From assembly GCA_019648995.1 (NCBI GenBank), contig BLXT01000592.1:208440-230322 (forward strand): a DNA stretch of 21,883 nucleotides, written 5' to 3'. Positions within the stretch are counted from its first letter, which is position 1, and every line of letters starts with the position of its first letter. The DNA is from Plakobranchus ocellatus. Its lineage: Eukaryota > Mollusca > Gastropoda > Plakobranchidae. Position numbers and translations under genes: made by a program. Below, one piece after another: positions 9,100 through 18,547 of the stretch. Below the pieces are notes generated by a model. The model was not told where the DNA came from, did not search any database, and saw only the letters and a list, made by a program, of their open reading frames with translations.

Positions 9100-9440
9100 A
9101 GCGTAGGCCCACACTGGAGGCAGCAGTTCACGTGTCCAACAATACATGTTTTGAAATACTCTCTTTCCTGGTACGAGCGCACACCAAGTCGGTTACTTGT
9201 CGAAGCGTCGGAGCTATCCTCTGTGTTTTACAGCATGGTCTTACGTCAGTGGCTCTGTTGGATATTAGGGAAAGGGGAGTGCCATTACGTGACCACGCAT
9301 AATTCTTCTGACCGTTCCCCCGTGAATCACGAGGCCAGTCTTGTTACGCAAGTTATCAGGCTAACTTGTCGCTGGGTAGCGCACAGCAACTGCGACATCA
9401 GTCCTTCAAGTTAGCGTCGCCTCCAGTGTGGGCCTACGCT
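9100..9440. mobile_element. MITE with perfect 22-bp terminal inverted repeats
   Basis: The left end, 9100-9121, is AGCGTAGGCCCACACTGGAG followed by GC; the right end, 9419-9440, is its exact reverse complement. The 341-bp body has no transposase and the short ORFs across it are accidental. TACGCTTA occurs at 9093-9100 and again at 9435-9442, which could be an 8-bp target duplication overlapping the termini, as in hAT-type elements. However, the left copy is part of a palindrome (TACGCT T AGCGTA), so the match may be a by-product of the inverted repeat. The interior is richer in GC and CpG than its flanks. Superfamily not assigned. Confidence 0.85.
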
Positions 9441-9442
9441 TA

Positions 9443-9763
9443 TAGAGTAAAAGAAGGAGTAGGGTAAAATTTTCTCTTCGCTCCACCTTTCAAATGTAAA
9501 GAATGAATAGTTGACAAAAAATATGGAGCCAAATTGTGTTCCTATATCTGCGACTTCAGTACTGCTCATTTTCACCTGTTTACTTCTTTGTGTTGAGTTA
9601 TGCATGATAAAACAAGGCACGTTGCTTATGCTCGAAGCTCAAATGGCATGTTTCCTTTTTTATTTCTTTTGGGCATTGATTATTTTTAATTTATCTTTCT
9701 TTTATTATTACAAAGATGACTTTTCCCTAGGTATTGCCATTCCCTTGTAGGCTAATCTGTGCA
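9443..9763. other. spacer; hydrophobic ORF judged accidental
   Basis: A 79-codon plus-strand ORF at 9511-9750 is rich in Leu, Phe and Ile from T-rich DNA. No family recognised and no flanking gene signals. Confidence 0.4.
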
Positions 9764-9844
9764 TGTGACAATTGGCTGCTGAATTGAGTCTAGATCTAGA
9801 CTGGGAATGGCTGATATTTTGATTTAGCTATGTGTATTTGTAAA

Positions 9845-10258
9845 ATTGGGTCAAATTTTCAGTCGCCTTAGATTAGGCCTATGTTAATTTAACAGTGCTT
9901 TTATTATTTTAGTTTTGCTTACTTTTTTAGATGTAGTGATTTCTAAAAGGTTTTCAAAGACCTGTGCAGAAACATTCTTTACAGGAATTTGTAAAATTAT
10001 ATTATAAGCACACGATGTAAAGAGAATGGCATGTGTGGCGATTGATCTTAACATGTTTGTATAGTGTTAGACTGCGTTTTATACACACCATATCAAGTCT
10101 GCTTCTAGCATTGGGTCGAATTTCGATTGGCCGAGCTTAGGCCTATTTGAGTCTAATAGTGCTATTATTATTTCAGCTTTGTTTACCTTTTTTAGGCCTA
10201 GGTATTTGCAGGCTTTTGAAGGTGCAAAAACATTGTTCACATAAGGTTGTTAGTTTAT
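9845..10258 (+). repeat. internal duplication in LTR-like copy 1 (period about 265 bp)
   Basis: 9845-10005 and 10110-10258 share the series ATTGGGTC.AATTT, TTAGGCCTAT, AGTGCT.TTATTATTT, TTTTTTAG and GTTAGTTTATAT-like ends. The copy at 14333 has only one such module. Internal duplication is common in LTR U3 regions. Confidence 0.7.
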
Positions 10259-10464
10259 ATCCCAGACAAGAGATGAGTTTGTAATACTAGAAGCTTCCGG
10301 ATCTGTTTGCATATTAAGGAGAGGACAATTAAGTGGTCAATGTTTTTAACTAACTTTGACTATATAAGATGGTAATTCTACCTTTTTCTGGCATGAGTTG
10401 TTTGTGTGATATTGCCTAAGCGAGCCTGTATATGGCATAGGTAATACTTATCTGTGGCGGTGGG

Positions 10465-10590
10465 TATAAAAATATCGCTGGAGCTTGTTAGAGAGTTCAC
10501 TAAGAGATAGACCGATTATATTTTTCAATATGTTTACATACAGAGACATACCTTGCCGATGTGGAATTGCTCTTCATTTAAATAAATAAA
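10465..10590 (+). promoter_or_regulatory. TATA-like box and poly(A) signals within the LTR-like repeat
   Basis: TATAAAAAT lies at 10465-10473 and overlapping AATAAA signals at 10581-10586 and 10585-10590, about 110 bp downstream. Copy 2 has weaker equivalents (GTATGTAAGAG and no clear AATAAA). The assignment depends on the LTR hypothesis. Confidence 0.35.
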
Positions 10591-10658
10591 GGTTAAATTT
10601 TGGCAATACTTGGAGTGATATCTGTTCTTTAGTCTATTTAAAAGAACCCATTGTCACA

Positions 10659-11001
10659 AGCGGTCTTCAGCTAGACTCACAATTATAAGGCGTTAAGCTA
10701 TTCTTGTCAGTGCTACTTTTAAAAGTAGGGCACGTTTCTGGTTTTCATCCGCTTAAGTTTAGCCTTACCCAAGCCTTCCTAATTATTTCTCTCTTTTCCT
10801 TCCCTGGTAAACACGCAAACACAGAAACGCTTAAAAATAAGAAATAAGCAAACTGGAGAACCCATTCAAAAATGCAATGTCCTATTTGAAATAAAAAGTC
10901 CACTGTCATACGAAAATAGGGGCTTACACGTTGTTTAATCACTTAGTGTAGATTTAAATCACACCAAAGCTGTGATTGATTAAGATCCACGATCCACGAT
11001 G
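10659..11001. other. spacer with no recognisable gene
   Basis: No coding family on either strand. It ends in GATCCACGATGATG, which grades into the AAT array. Confidence 0.45.
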
Positions 11002-11004
11002 ATG

Positions 11005-11075
<71 letters not shown>
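11002..11075. repeat. (AAT)n microsatellite, left arm
   Basis: A near-perfect AAT triplet array interrupted by the 717-bp element that follows, continuing on its far side at 11793 and 11833. Confidence 0.95.
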
Positions 11076-11792
11076 TGTCACGACAGGGACACGCTCAGGG
11101 AAAAGGCAAAATCGACTGTAAAAATTCTCCGTGCTTTATTGCATCAAATGAATACACACAGCGTTGACAGTTTCAAACTTCTTCAATAAGGTTTCTGGCA
11201 TACAAAATATTGCTAACTATACAAAGATTTGAGTAGTTGTCATCCTAAAGTTTTGGCTGAGGTTTCTTTCTAGGTCTAATATTTCTTGGCTCTTTCTTGG
11301 CTATTTCTTGGCTGCAACAAACATTGTCTAGACTCAGGTAGATGTGACAGCGCGTGGTCAATCACTTCGGATTGAAACTCTGTAAATCTGGAGTCTAGGG
11401 TTTGTTTCTATGCTAAGAAAACAGAGCTGCTTTTTGATGTTAACACTCAGCTGTCTCAATTTGCACTCCCCACTGTGGCTCTCTTGCTTGCCTCAATAAT
11501 TAGGCGACCTTGCACCAAAGGCCTAGTTTCGCCTACTCACTTTGCATTGCACGCAAAAGCGTTCTGGTGAGTGAATTCTCCTACTCTTTCTCGAGAGGCA
11601 AGGCTAATAGCATTTACCCGGCTAAGGAAAAAAAGTACTGGTAACAAGCTATGCTTATTAATGCTTATTGGACATTATTTTCAGGCGATCAAACTTTCAT
11701 TCATACTGTAATAAAGCGCATGGTTGATACCGTTGACACTCAATAAAATATTTTCATGCACCTCTCACTTTCTTCTACATTCAACCATGACA
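11076..11792. mobile_element. 717-bp TGTCA...TGACA element in an (AAT)n array, candidate solo LTR
   Basis: The element begins TGTCACGACAGGG and ends CAACCATGACA, giving TG...CA termini with a 5-bp inverted match. The flanks are ATAAT (11071-11075) and ATAAT (11793-11797), consistent with a 5-bp target duplication, though any 5-bp word would recur in an AAT array. AATAAA occurs near the right end on plus (11742-11747) and near the left end on minus (TTTATT, 11135-11140), so transcriptional direction is undecided. No coding sequence is present. A solo LTR from recombination between two LTRs fits best; a non-autonomous element is the alternative. Confidence 0.6.
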
Positions 11793-11803
11793 ATAATAAT
11801 AAT

Positions 11804-11832
11804 AAAAAAAAAAAAAAAAAAAAAAAANNNNN
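11804..11832. other. poly(A) run and assembly gap (NNNNN at 11828-11832)
   Basis: A long A run directly precedes five Ns and then AAT repeats. The true length here is unresolved. Confidence 0.95.

Positions 11833-11871
<39 letters not shown>
11833..11871. repeat. (AAT)n microsatellite, right arm
   Basis: Triplet array after the gap, presumably the continuation of the array at 11002-11075. Confidence 0.95.
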
Positions 11872-11872
<1 letters not shown>

Positions 11873-11967
11873 TATTTCATTTGCATAAAAATATCGTGAT
11901 GATCTGCATCTTCATCGTAATTGATATTGCTATTGCGTGGTTGTTAAATTAACACTCTAGATGTTAC

Positions 11968-11968
<1 letters not shown>

Positions 11969-12030
<62 letters not shown>
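11969..12030 (-). repeat. (ATG)n tail of a LINE, (CAT)n on plus
   Basis: About 20 perfect CAT units. On minus they follow directly after the LINE C-terminal block ending RLAAV, so they read as the element's 3' tail and not as an independent microsatellite. Confidence 0.85.
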
Positions 12031-12249
12031 CGGCGGCCAATCTGGATGTTGCCTCCTTCACGGCCTTTCGAAACTTACTTCTGTTGGTCGCTAGTTTTCT
12101 AGCCTTCGCCAGACTAGTTCTTGGCCACTCATCTATGTCTTTCGACCATCTTCGTCTGGGGTGTCCGCTACCTCTTTTGCCTTGTAACATGCGCGCCGTA
12201 CGAACTAAAATGATATGCCGAGGTATTCCCTTATCTTTAGTTTATAATT
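12031..12249 (-). pseudogene. LINE C-terminal fragment
   Basis: The minus frame contains GIPRHIILVRTARMLQGKRG, SGHPRRRWSKDIDEWPRTSL and AKARKLATNRSKFRKAVKEA, the Gly/Arg-rich then Trp-containing block found at the end of many LINE ORF2 proteins. Only about 70 codons remain. They pass into a methionine run encoded by the (ATG)n tail. The upstream side stops at 12249, where the intact MITE begins. Decayed reverse transcriptase at 12800-13330 on the same strand may be the rest of one copy split by the MITE, but the two parts could also belong to different families. Confidence 0.75.
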
Positions 12250-12755
12250 ACATTTGTGTACTTATGTTATTTTTCGTAAAACTCCCGAAACGATTTAAGT
12301 AATGAATGTATGCTAGTTTAGATCTAGATTCTTGTGGATCTAAAGCTATAATAAGGCTATGAATCTAGATCTGTAGCCTAATCAGGCCTATCTATAGTGA
12401 TGTAGACTATAACGCCTTAATTTAGATATTTAAGCTAGAATCTAGAGTTTCGCTTTCAATGCTGCGCTTAATGAAAGCCATTGATTAAAGTACCTCTATG
12501 GCCTCAGTGACAATTATAAACCGAAAATTTAGGCCTATACATTTGGAAGCTAATAACATGGCTGATCGTAAAATTCTGACTTATATTTTGAGGAAAAAAT
12601 ATCAAATAAAAAATAGAAGGGGGTAGAATTTGGACTTCTAAACATAATCAGTGCACTCTTCCGCCACAGCTTATCTATCATACAAAATTTATAGTCATTC
12701 TATTTTGTGGTTCGGGAGTTTTATGTGACATTAAATTCAAAGTACACAAATATGT
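12250..12755 (+). mobile_element. intact MITE with about 45-bp imperfect terminal inverted repeats
   Basis: The left end (12250-12290) runs ACATTTGTGTACTTATG... to TAAAACTCCCGAAA. The right end (12711-12755), read on minus, runs ACATATTTGTGTACTTTGAA... to ATAAAACTCCCGAA. The two match over most of their length. The roughly 500-bp body is non-coding. Parts of the same family lie at 3903-4090 and in the split copy 5537-5592 plus 8059-8345. GCCTATAC at 12533-12540 is the unoccupied counterpart of the hAT target site. No target duplication could be fixed; a TA-rich target is likely from the flanks of all copies. Confidence 0.75.
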
Positions 12756-12799
12756 ACAGTTTCAATGAGTAAAACAGCCACCGCTTAATTAAGTGCGGT

Positions 12800-13330
12800 A
12801 GATAATTATAAAGCAGCACTGAATTTCAAGCAAAGGTTGTTCTCCTCATGGACGATAGGCAAGATTAAGGCCTCGTTATGCTGATTAAAGGTAATGTAAC
12901 CAGTGTATTTGGTAAATACGATGAACCATGTTAAGTGAAGATGTAAGGGTCTGCATAGAATTGAAGCTACGCAGCAATGCATCAATTGTGTTCGCAATCG
13001 TTGACAGCATATCTCGTTTAGAATATTCATGCATTTCGACTGAACTTAAGTATTTAGGGCTCAAGTATTTTGTTTTGTACCACAATTTTAATGTCCGAAA
13101 TGATTCTTTTGATGTTGTTGATCATCAATTTTATGTTTCCTGCAATGATATCCAAGAACTTGTTAACACCCTTGAAGGCGTTTGAATATCTTGGCCAGCT
13201 CTTCTTTTTCTGCTAGAGTATCAATGTCGTCAGCAAAATATTATTTTGTGCTTGCTCTTCCAGTGCACACATTATCAAGGAAGATCTTAAAAAGATAAGA
13301 TGAAAGCGGACGTTTTTGACTGACTCTAAC
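12800..13330 (-). pseudogene. decayed LINE reverse transcriptase fragment
   Basis: On minus, the catalytic box FADDIDTLAEKEELAKI reads at about 13190-13237. It is preceded by a degraded palm (SSYLFKIFLDNV) and followed, with stops and shifts, by KYLSSVEMHEYSKRDMLSTI and ANTIDALLRS, the usual post-palm 'KYLG...I..RI..T.AAL' pattern. It resembles the family at 18548-19861. No frame is open for more than about 80 codons. The assignment beyond the FADD box is by pattern and is less sure toward 12800. Confidence 0.65.
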
Positions 13331-14332
13331 TGTTGCCCTGAAAAATTATCACCATAACATACTGCAGAGCCTTAAATAAGATAAAATAATAAGTTCAGAG
13401 AGTTGCGTTTTCAGTAAATATGCATTCATATGTCTAGCGATACAATTAATTGATTGGACTGCCGCACAAAATATCATCAAAATTTAGGCAATGTTTCATT
13501 GTTAATCCAAAAAAACGCCCTACACGTGGCTGGCACTGCAGATGATTTCAATATCTAAAATCCATGGAACAGATACCCTCCCTCATTTTCTCAGGTCTTG
13601 TCACTGTGGCCCGAAGCCACCTAGGAAACCTTTGACAGTAACAGTAAAGCAAGAGCGGAGCCTAGAGCGACAGGGGAATTAGAAGTGCCAGCGTTCATTA
13701 AAAGAGAGCAAACAATCCAATCATTCAGCCAATGGCGAGAAAAGTCAAAGAGCTTACAGGATACGTGAAAAAACAAGGAAGTTTTATCATCTGAAATAAG
13801 GCGATACTTTTAAGTCATAGACAAGATTTTAATTTTTCATCCTGATTTTGTATTTTATTTTCATATAGATAGCAACTACAACAGCAATTATCATGTCCAC
13901 CTTGTCAATTTATTATCGAAAGAGACTAAAAGAGGCAAAGGGCTACAATTTTTTTTTCAAAGAAAACGACCCTGGAAGGCTACTGAATAAAAGGTTTGTA
14001 GATTATTCTAGTGTATTGTCAGGGGGTCTAAAGTCAGAAGGGTTAATAATCATGCAATATTTTTATGGTGAAGAACGATTTATATCTAAGATATTTTGAT
14101 TGATATCAAGGAAAATGTGAACATGAGTAATTAAAATCTATCCAAATCTAGGACTTTTGATTAAGGTCCTGAATCTTAGTCGTCAAATGATAAATATTAC
14201 CTTTAAGCACTTGATTATAATGATGAATAATAAACAGCTCAGATTTCAACTGATTTTTTTAAAAAAGTTTTCCTGGGATTCTATTTTTAACATATTAAAT
14301 ATGTTTTATTCGAGCCTCAATTTTAAAGTCCA
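13331..14332. other. spacer with no recognisable gene
   Basis: Two ORFs of about 67 codons (13893, 14157) show no recognisable family and AT-driven composition. No structured repeat seen. Confidence 0.5.
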
Positions 14333-14954
14333 TATGACAAAATTGGCTGTTGTTAGTTGAGTCTAGATCTTAACTCCGAATAGCTGATCTTGATTATTTC
14401 CAGCCCGATTAGGCCTATTTTAGTTTAACAATGCTATTATTGTTTAGCTTTGATAATCTTTTTAGATTTAAGGATTTCTAGAAAGTTCTCGAAGGTATGC
14501 AGACATTGTTTACAAGAGGTTGTTAGATAGTTATTAAGTGACCAGATAGGCTTCTGGTTCGACCCGACGGTTCCGGATATGTTTATGTATTGAAGATGTG
14601 ATAAATGAAGAATTTGAATGGTCAATATTTTGTTTAACCTTGATTTCATACGACGATAGATTCTAGAATGAGTTGTTTGTGTTACATTTATTAATTAGCC
14701 TGTACATGTCGTCATAACTAGTATTATGTAGAAGCTGTTGGCGGTATGTAAGAGAGCGCTGTGAGCTGTTAAGGAGTTTGCACAAATCGCTGAGAAATAA
14801 ACCGCTAATGTTTATGACTTTGTAGACCTACAGAGAGACACCTTGCTGTTCTGAAATTGCTCTTGATTTGAATTAATACAATTTTCGTTTGATTTCTGGC
14901 AAGGCTAAGAATGATCTCTGCTCTTTAGACATTTTAAAAGAATTTATTGTCACA
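14333..14954 (+). mobile_element. LTR-like dispersed repeat, copy 2
   Basis: Direct-orientation copy of 9764-10658. It begins TATGACAAAATTGGCTG, has one copy of the module that is duplicated in copy 1, and ends TTATTGTCACA. Differences are spread along its length, so the copies are old. Similarity continues weakly past the end (GGCAGTCTT against AGCGGTCTT). Confidence 0.6.
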
Positions 14955-16271
14955 GGCAGTCTTATCTAGATCTATAACTAAATAGTAAGAAGCCGTTTGT
15001 GACGGATCTGTATTATAAAAAAATATGTTTCAAACCCAATTTCAGAACTGCTCTACTTTGGTGGAAGCCAAGCAAATTTGTGATGTTTATGCACAATAAT
15101 AGTAGTTGTGAAAAGATTTTACTGAGGTTAGCTAAGTTGCAATTGCACAAATGCTAACGAGAGATTGGGAGGCAGGGACGCTTCGTCCATTTTACTTTGT
15201 TCCCAGATGTCTCTTTCTTCTTACGATGACGAGTTACATGTTCATCCAGCATGATCTAAACCGAGCCGCTTATCAATGGACACATGAAATATGCTAATTT
15301 CCTAAAGAGTGTATTACCACCTATCATTTAACAAAGTGTGGAATCAATTTTGCTCTTTACAAGTCCTTTGTTTCATATATCGCTTTCACTTGTTGGACTA
15401 AAATATTTAAATTTAGTCTTTACTATACTTGTAGTCCAATGGATAAGTGTGAGAATAATGAACTTCATTTGAAAAGCACTTGTAAGTGTTATACTTTTTT
15501 CTCTTCGCTTATTGTTCCAGTACTTTTGCACTTTAATAAGTAAGCCTAATAAATTACATTGAATTCCCAGAGTTTTTTTTTTTTTGTCGAGGGGACAACT
15601 ATTGGAACGAAAGGGTAAATGCGGTGACTATGCTTACAGCTTCTGTTATTTAATTATATACTGCTTTTTTGTTTGTTCTGTCCGCTAAAAAAGGGTCTAC
15701 ACTGATTTTTTCATATTAAAAAAATGCAAAATTTAACATGTTACAACAAAGGCCATAACTCTTAATATTGGAAATTGTTTAAGTTTCTATTTAATTTGTG
15801 TCATAGGCCTTATACGTTACTAAATATTATTTCTTCACGTAATCACCTATGTGTTGTGGTTAAGTTAATCCAAAGATTCAGTTTTCAGTTTTAAATAAAT
15901 CCGCGAGATATTTACAGCAACCTTATTTTGCAATGCGTCTTATACAAGCACATTATAATGTCAGGCTGTTTTTTATATTTAATTTGTAAAGTTTTCGTTT
16001 CTAATGTTCTAAATCTTATGGACTAACTTAGATTATATACATATTCAAATCCATTTGCAAGGGTCTGAGCTGTATAGAACAAGATTTTTGCAACATCAAT
16101 GATACTCTTAAATCCTTCTCTCTCCCTCCCTTAAAAGTCATAGTACAAAAAATATATATAACGTCTGAGTAAAATAACTTGCTTTGTAGCAATGGCTGTG
16201 CCGCTTACAAAAGGCTTTGCCTAGCTCACAGTACTGCTGAATGCACCCCCTCCCCCTTCCGCTCCCATCTC
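14955..16271. other. AT-rich spacer with no recognisable gene
   Basis: No coding family on either strand. A T run lies at about 15573-15585, with a C-rich patch at 16244-16275 just before the LINE. Confidence 0.5.
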
Positions 16272-18160
16272 CCACCGGAAGTAGAAAAACTGTTGTCAGA
16301 AATAAAAAAAAGAATTTGACTTAATGAGGTCGCAAAGAACATTACATCTAAAAAACAAGCATACAGAAGGGCATGGATAAGCATAGAAATACTATAGTTA
16401 GTCAGAGAAAGATGAAAAAATGAAAAAAAAAATCAAGATGAATGAAATGTAAGGAAATAGTGCAAAACCTAAATATGGACAGTAAATTCAAGCATGCTAA
16501 AACTTCTGATGTCAATGGTAGGAAAATCAAATGCAGTAGCCACGGTTGCGTCAAATCGAAAGACGGGGCATTGTTAACGGAAAATAAGAACATCTTTAAC
16601 AGATGTTCAGAATGTCTTGAAGATCTTTCAAAGATGATAGGATGAAATAAGAAGATATCTACAGGTTCAGCTATCCTTAAAGAAGAAGTAAAGGCAGCAA
16701 TAAATGAAATGAAAATGGAAAAGCTACAGGACCAGATAATATACCAACGCAGGTAATTATAGCATCAGATAACTTAGAAATGATTTGACAACAAATCTCC
16801 TAAATGACAACATATGAAAGTGGTACAATAGTAGAAGATCTTTGTAAATTTGTTTTCATTGTACTGCCTAAAATAACAGGGGCAACAGAATGTGAACTTC
16901 ATAGAACAATCAGTTTTATGTGCTTCTTTCTTTTCTTTAGGTGCCTTGTCAGGAGCAGACATTGGCGATAAAGTAATATATACTTTGTCAATGCTTATAG
17001 AAAGGTGTATAACTGCAAATACACCTCTATCTCTGTTTCATTGATTGTTCTAAAGCCTTTGACAAATTAAAGTATGAAAGGCGTCATAATATTCTAGAAA
17101 AAAAAAATATATATACACATATAATAGAGATCTGAGAGTTATTAAAAATCTATACTGGGTTCAAAATGCACCTGTAAGAATTGAAGGAGACCGCGCAATG
17201 TGACGCAGAGATGTGTAATGTCTCCTGATCTTTTTAACCGTTATAGTGAAAGAGTCTTATGGAATGCTTAGGATATTTCAGGCGCAAAAATAAATGGAGA
17301 AAATCTTAATGATTTCAGGTTCGCATATGATTCCTCGAATGCACCTGTAAGAATTGAAGGAGAACGCAATGTGACGCACAGATGTGTAATGTCTCCTGAC
17401 CTTTTTAATCTTTATAGTGAAAGAGTCTTACGGAATCTTTAGGATATTTCAGGCGTAAAAGTCAATGGAGAAAATGTTAATAATTTCAGGTATGAATATA
17501 ATTCCTTTTAATTTGCAGAATCTGGTGAACCTCAAAAACTTTTAGATACTATATTTTAGAAGGATGGGCCTGTCTTTGAAAGTAAAAAAAAAAAAAAAAA
17601 CGGACTATTTGGACATCTCAAAGAAATCGTTCAAACCCTAAATTGAATCCTGTTAGTAAAGATGAAAAAAACAAAAACGTTACATCATCTGATTATTTTA
17701 GCTACCTGATAACATCATAGTAAAAGAAAAGCAAGTAAAAGAAAAGCAATGGCCAAAGATACATTCCAAAAATGAAACCATTAGCGGTAACAGACATAAG
17801 TATGGATATCAAAATAAAAGTCAGTACTATTATATGATAGCGAGTGTTGCTCAATTAACCAGGAAACAGGAAGAAAACTGGAAGCAGCAGAGATTCGGTT
17901 TATTAGAAGAATGCTTGGGATATTATGGACAAAAAAGATCCAATGAATCAGTACTGAAAGAAGCTAAACATAAGGTATTTATTAAAACCATGAGAAGGAG
18001 GCACCAACAATTTTTAAGAATACATTTACTGATACAAAGGTTTAGAACATCAAGCAATCACAGGAAAGAATGAAGGAAAACACCATAGAGGTAGTCAGAG
18101 AATAGCAGGTTTGAGTGGAGGAACACGGCCACCAATGTCTGTTTCACACAGGGCACGTAA
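16272..18160 (+). pseudogene. decayed LINE ORF2, from end of endonuclease to C-terminus
   Basis: This is a long but heavily broken copy of the family seen at 6260-7475. In order it shows the linker (VEKLLSEIKKRI, SKKQAYRRAWISIEIL, KSKDGALLTENKNIFNR), the start of the reverse transcriptase (EEVKAAINEMKMEKATGPDN, SGTIVEDLCKFVFIVLPKIT, GATECELHRTIS), FIDCSKAFDK-like palm remnants near 17035, and two copies of CVMSPDLFN.YSERVL from a tandem duplication. Both versions of the catalytic box are destroyed (FAYD and YEYN in place of YADD). The C-terminal region is recognisable from SNESVLKEAKHKVFIKTMRR to RFEWRNTATNVCFTQGT and a TAA at 18158-18160. About 60 residues after the TIS block are missing near 16920. 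Many stops and shifts make it inactive. Confidence 0.85.
17165..17508 (+). repeat. 173-bp imperfect tandem duplication inside the LINE
   Basis: AATGCACCTGTAAGAATTGA begins both units, at 17165 and 17338. Both then carry CGCAATGTGACGCA, GATGTGTAATGTCTCCTGA, TATAGTGAAAGAGTCTTA and GGATATTTCAGGCG. The units differ at scattered positions, so the duplication is not recent. Confidence 0.9.
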
Positions 18161-18289
18161 AGAAGAAGCAAAATATGCTAAAGATTTGGGATGCCACACA
18201 GTGTTGTACGCAGGATGGAGTGCTCATCCTCACTTCATCCTTAAAAAAGTTTCGAAACTTTGCAAGCACTTAAGTTTGCATTAGAATTA

Positions 18290-18536
18290 CTTGACTAAAT
18301 TTAGCTGTTACAATAGACTTACTTGACTAAATTTAGCTGTTACAATAGACTTACTTGACTAAATTTAGCTGTTACAACAGACTTACTCGTCTAAATTTAG
18401 CTGTTACAACAGACTTACTTGACTAAATTTAGCTGTTACAATAGACTTACTTGACTAAATTTAGCTGTTACAATAGGCTTACTTGACTAAATTTAGCTGT
18501 TACAACAGACTTACTCGTCTAAATTTAGCTGCTATG
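18290..18536. repeat. 32-bp minisatellite, eight units, with 128-bp higher-order period
   Basis: Units start at 18290, 18322, 18354, 18386, 18418, 18450, 18482 and 18514 (the last partial). The monomer is CTTGACTAAATTTAGCTGTT then ACAATAGACTTA. Units 4 and 8 share CTCGTCT in place of CTTGACT, and units 3 and 7 share ACAACAG in place of ACAATAG. The array is therefore two copies of a four-unit block. Confidence 0.97.
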
Positions 18537-18547
18537 TGTGGAAAATG

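Larger units (their letters stand above)
9764..10658 (+). mobile_element. LTR-like dispersed repeat, copy 1
   Basis: This segment aligns in direct orientation with 14333-14954. Shared blocks include GAGTCTAGATCT, ATTAGGCCTAT, ATTTCTA, ATGAGTTGTTTGTGT, GAAATTGCTCTT and ATTGTCACA. It starts TGTGACAATTGG and ends CCCATTGTCACA, a 9-bp perfect inverted pair (12 with one mismatch) of TG...CA type. It has a TATA-like box followed by two overlapping AATAAA signals, an order seen in LTRs. Against this, no 4-6 bp target duplication is visible, and the two copies stay similar for some bases past the TCACA end (RGCRGTCTT). No gag or pol lies between the copies, so a solo LTR or a non-coding DNA element are both possible. 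Confidence 0.6.

Noticed and set aside
9079-9414. 111-codon ORF
   Set aside because: It is contained almost wholly within the inverted-repeat MITE and shows no family pattern.
11957-12302. Overlapping ORFs with poly-Met and poly-Ile runs
   Set aside because: The runs are the (ATG)n tail read in two frames; only the minus-strand LINE C-terminus next to it is real coding ancestry.
9764-14954. One complete LTR retrotransposon bounded by the two direct repeats
   Set aside because: The interior holds no gag, protease, reverse transcriptase or integrase of LTR type, only LINE, MITE and a separate LTR-like element.
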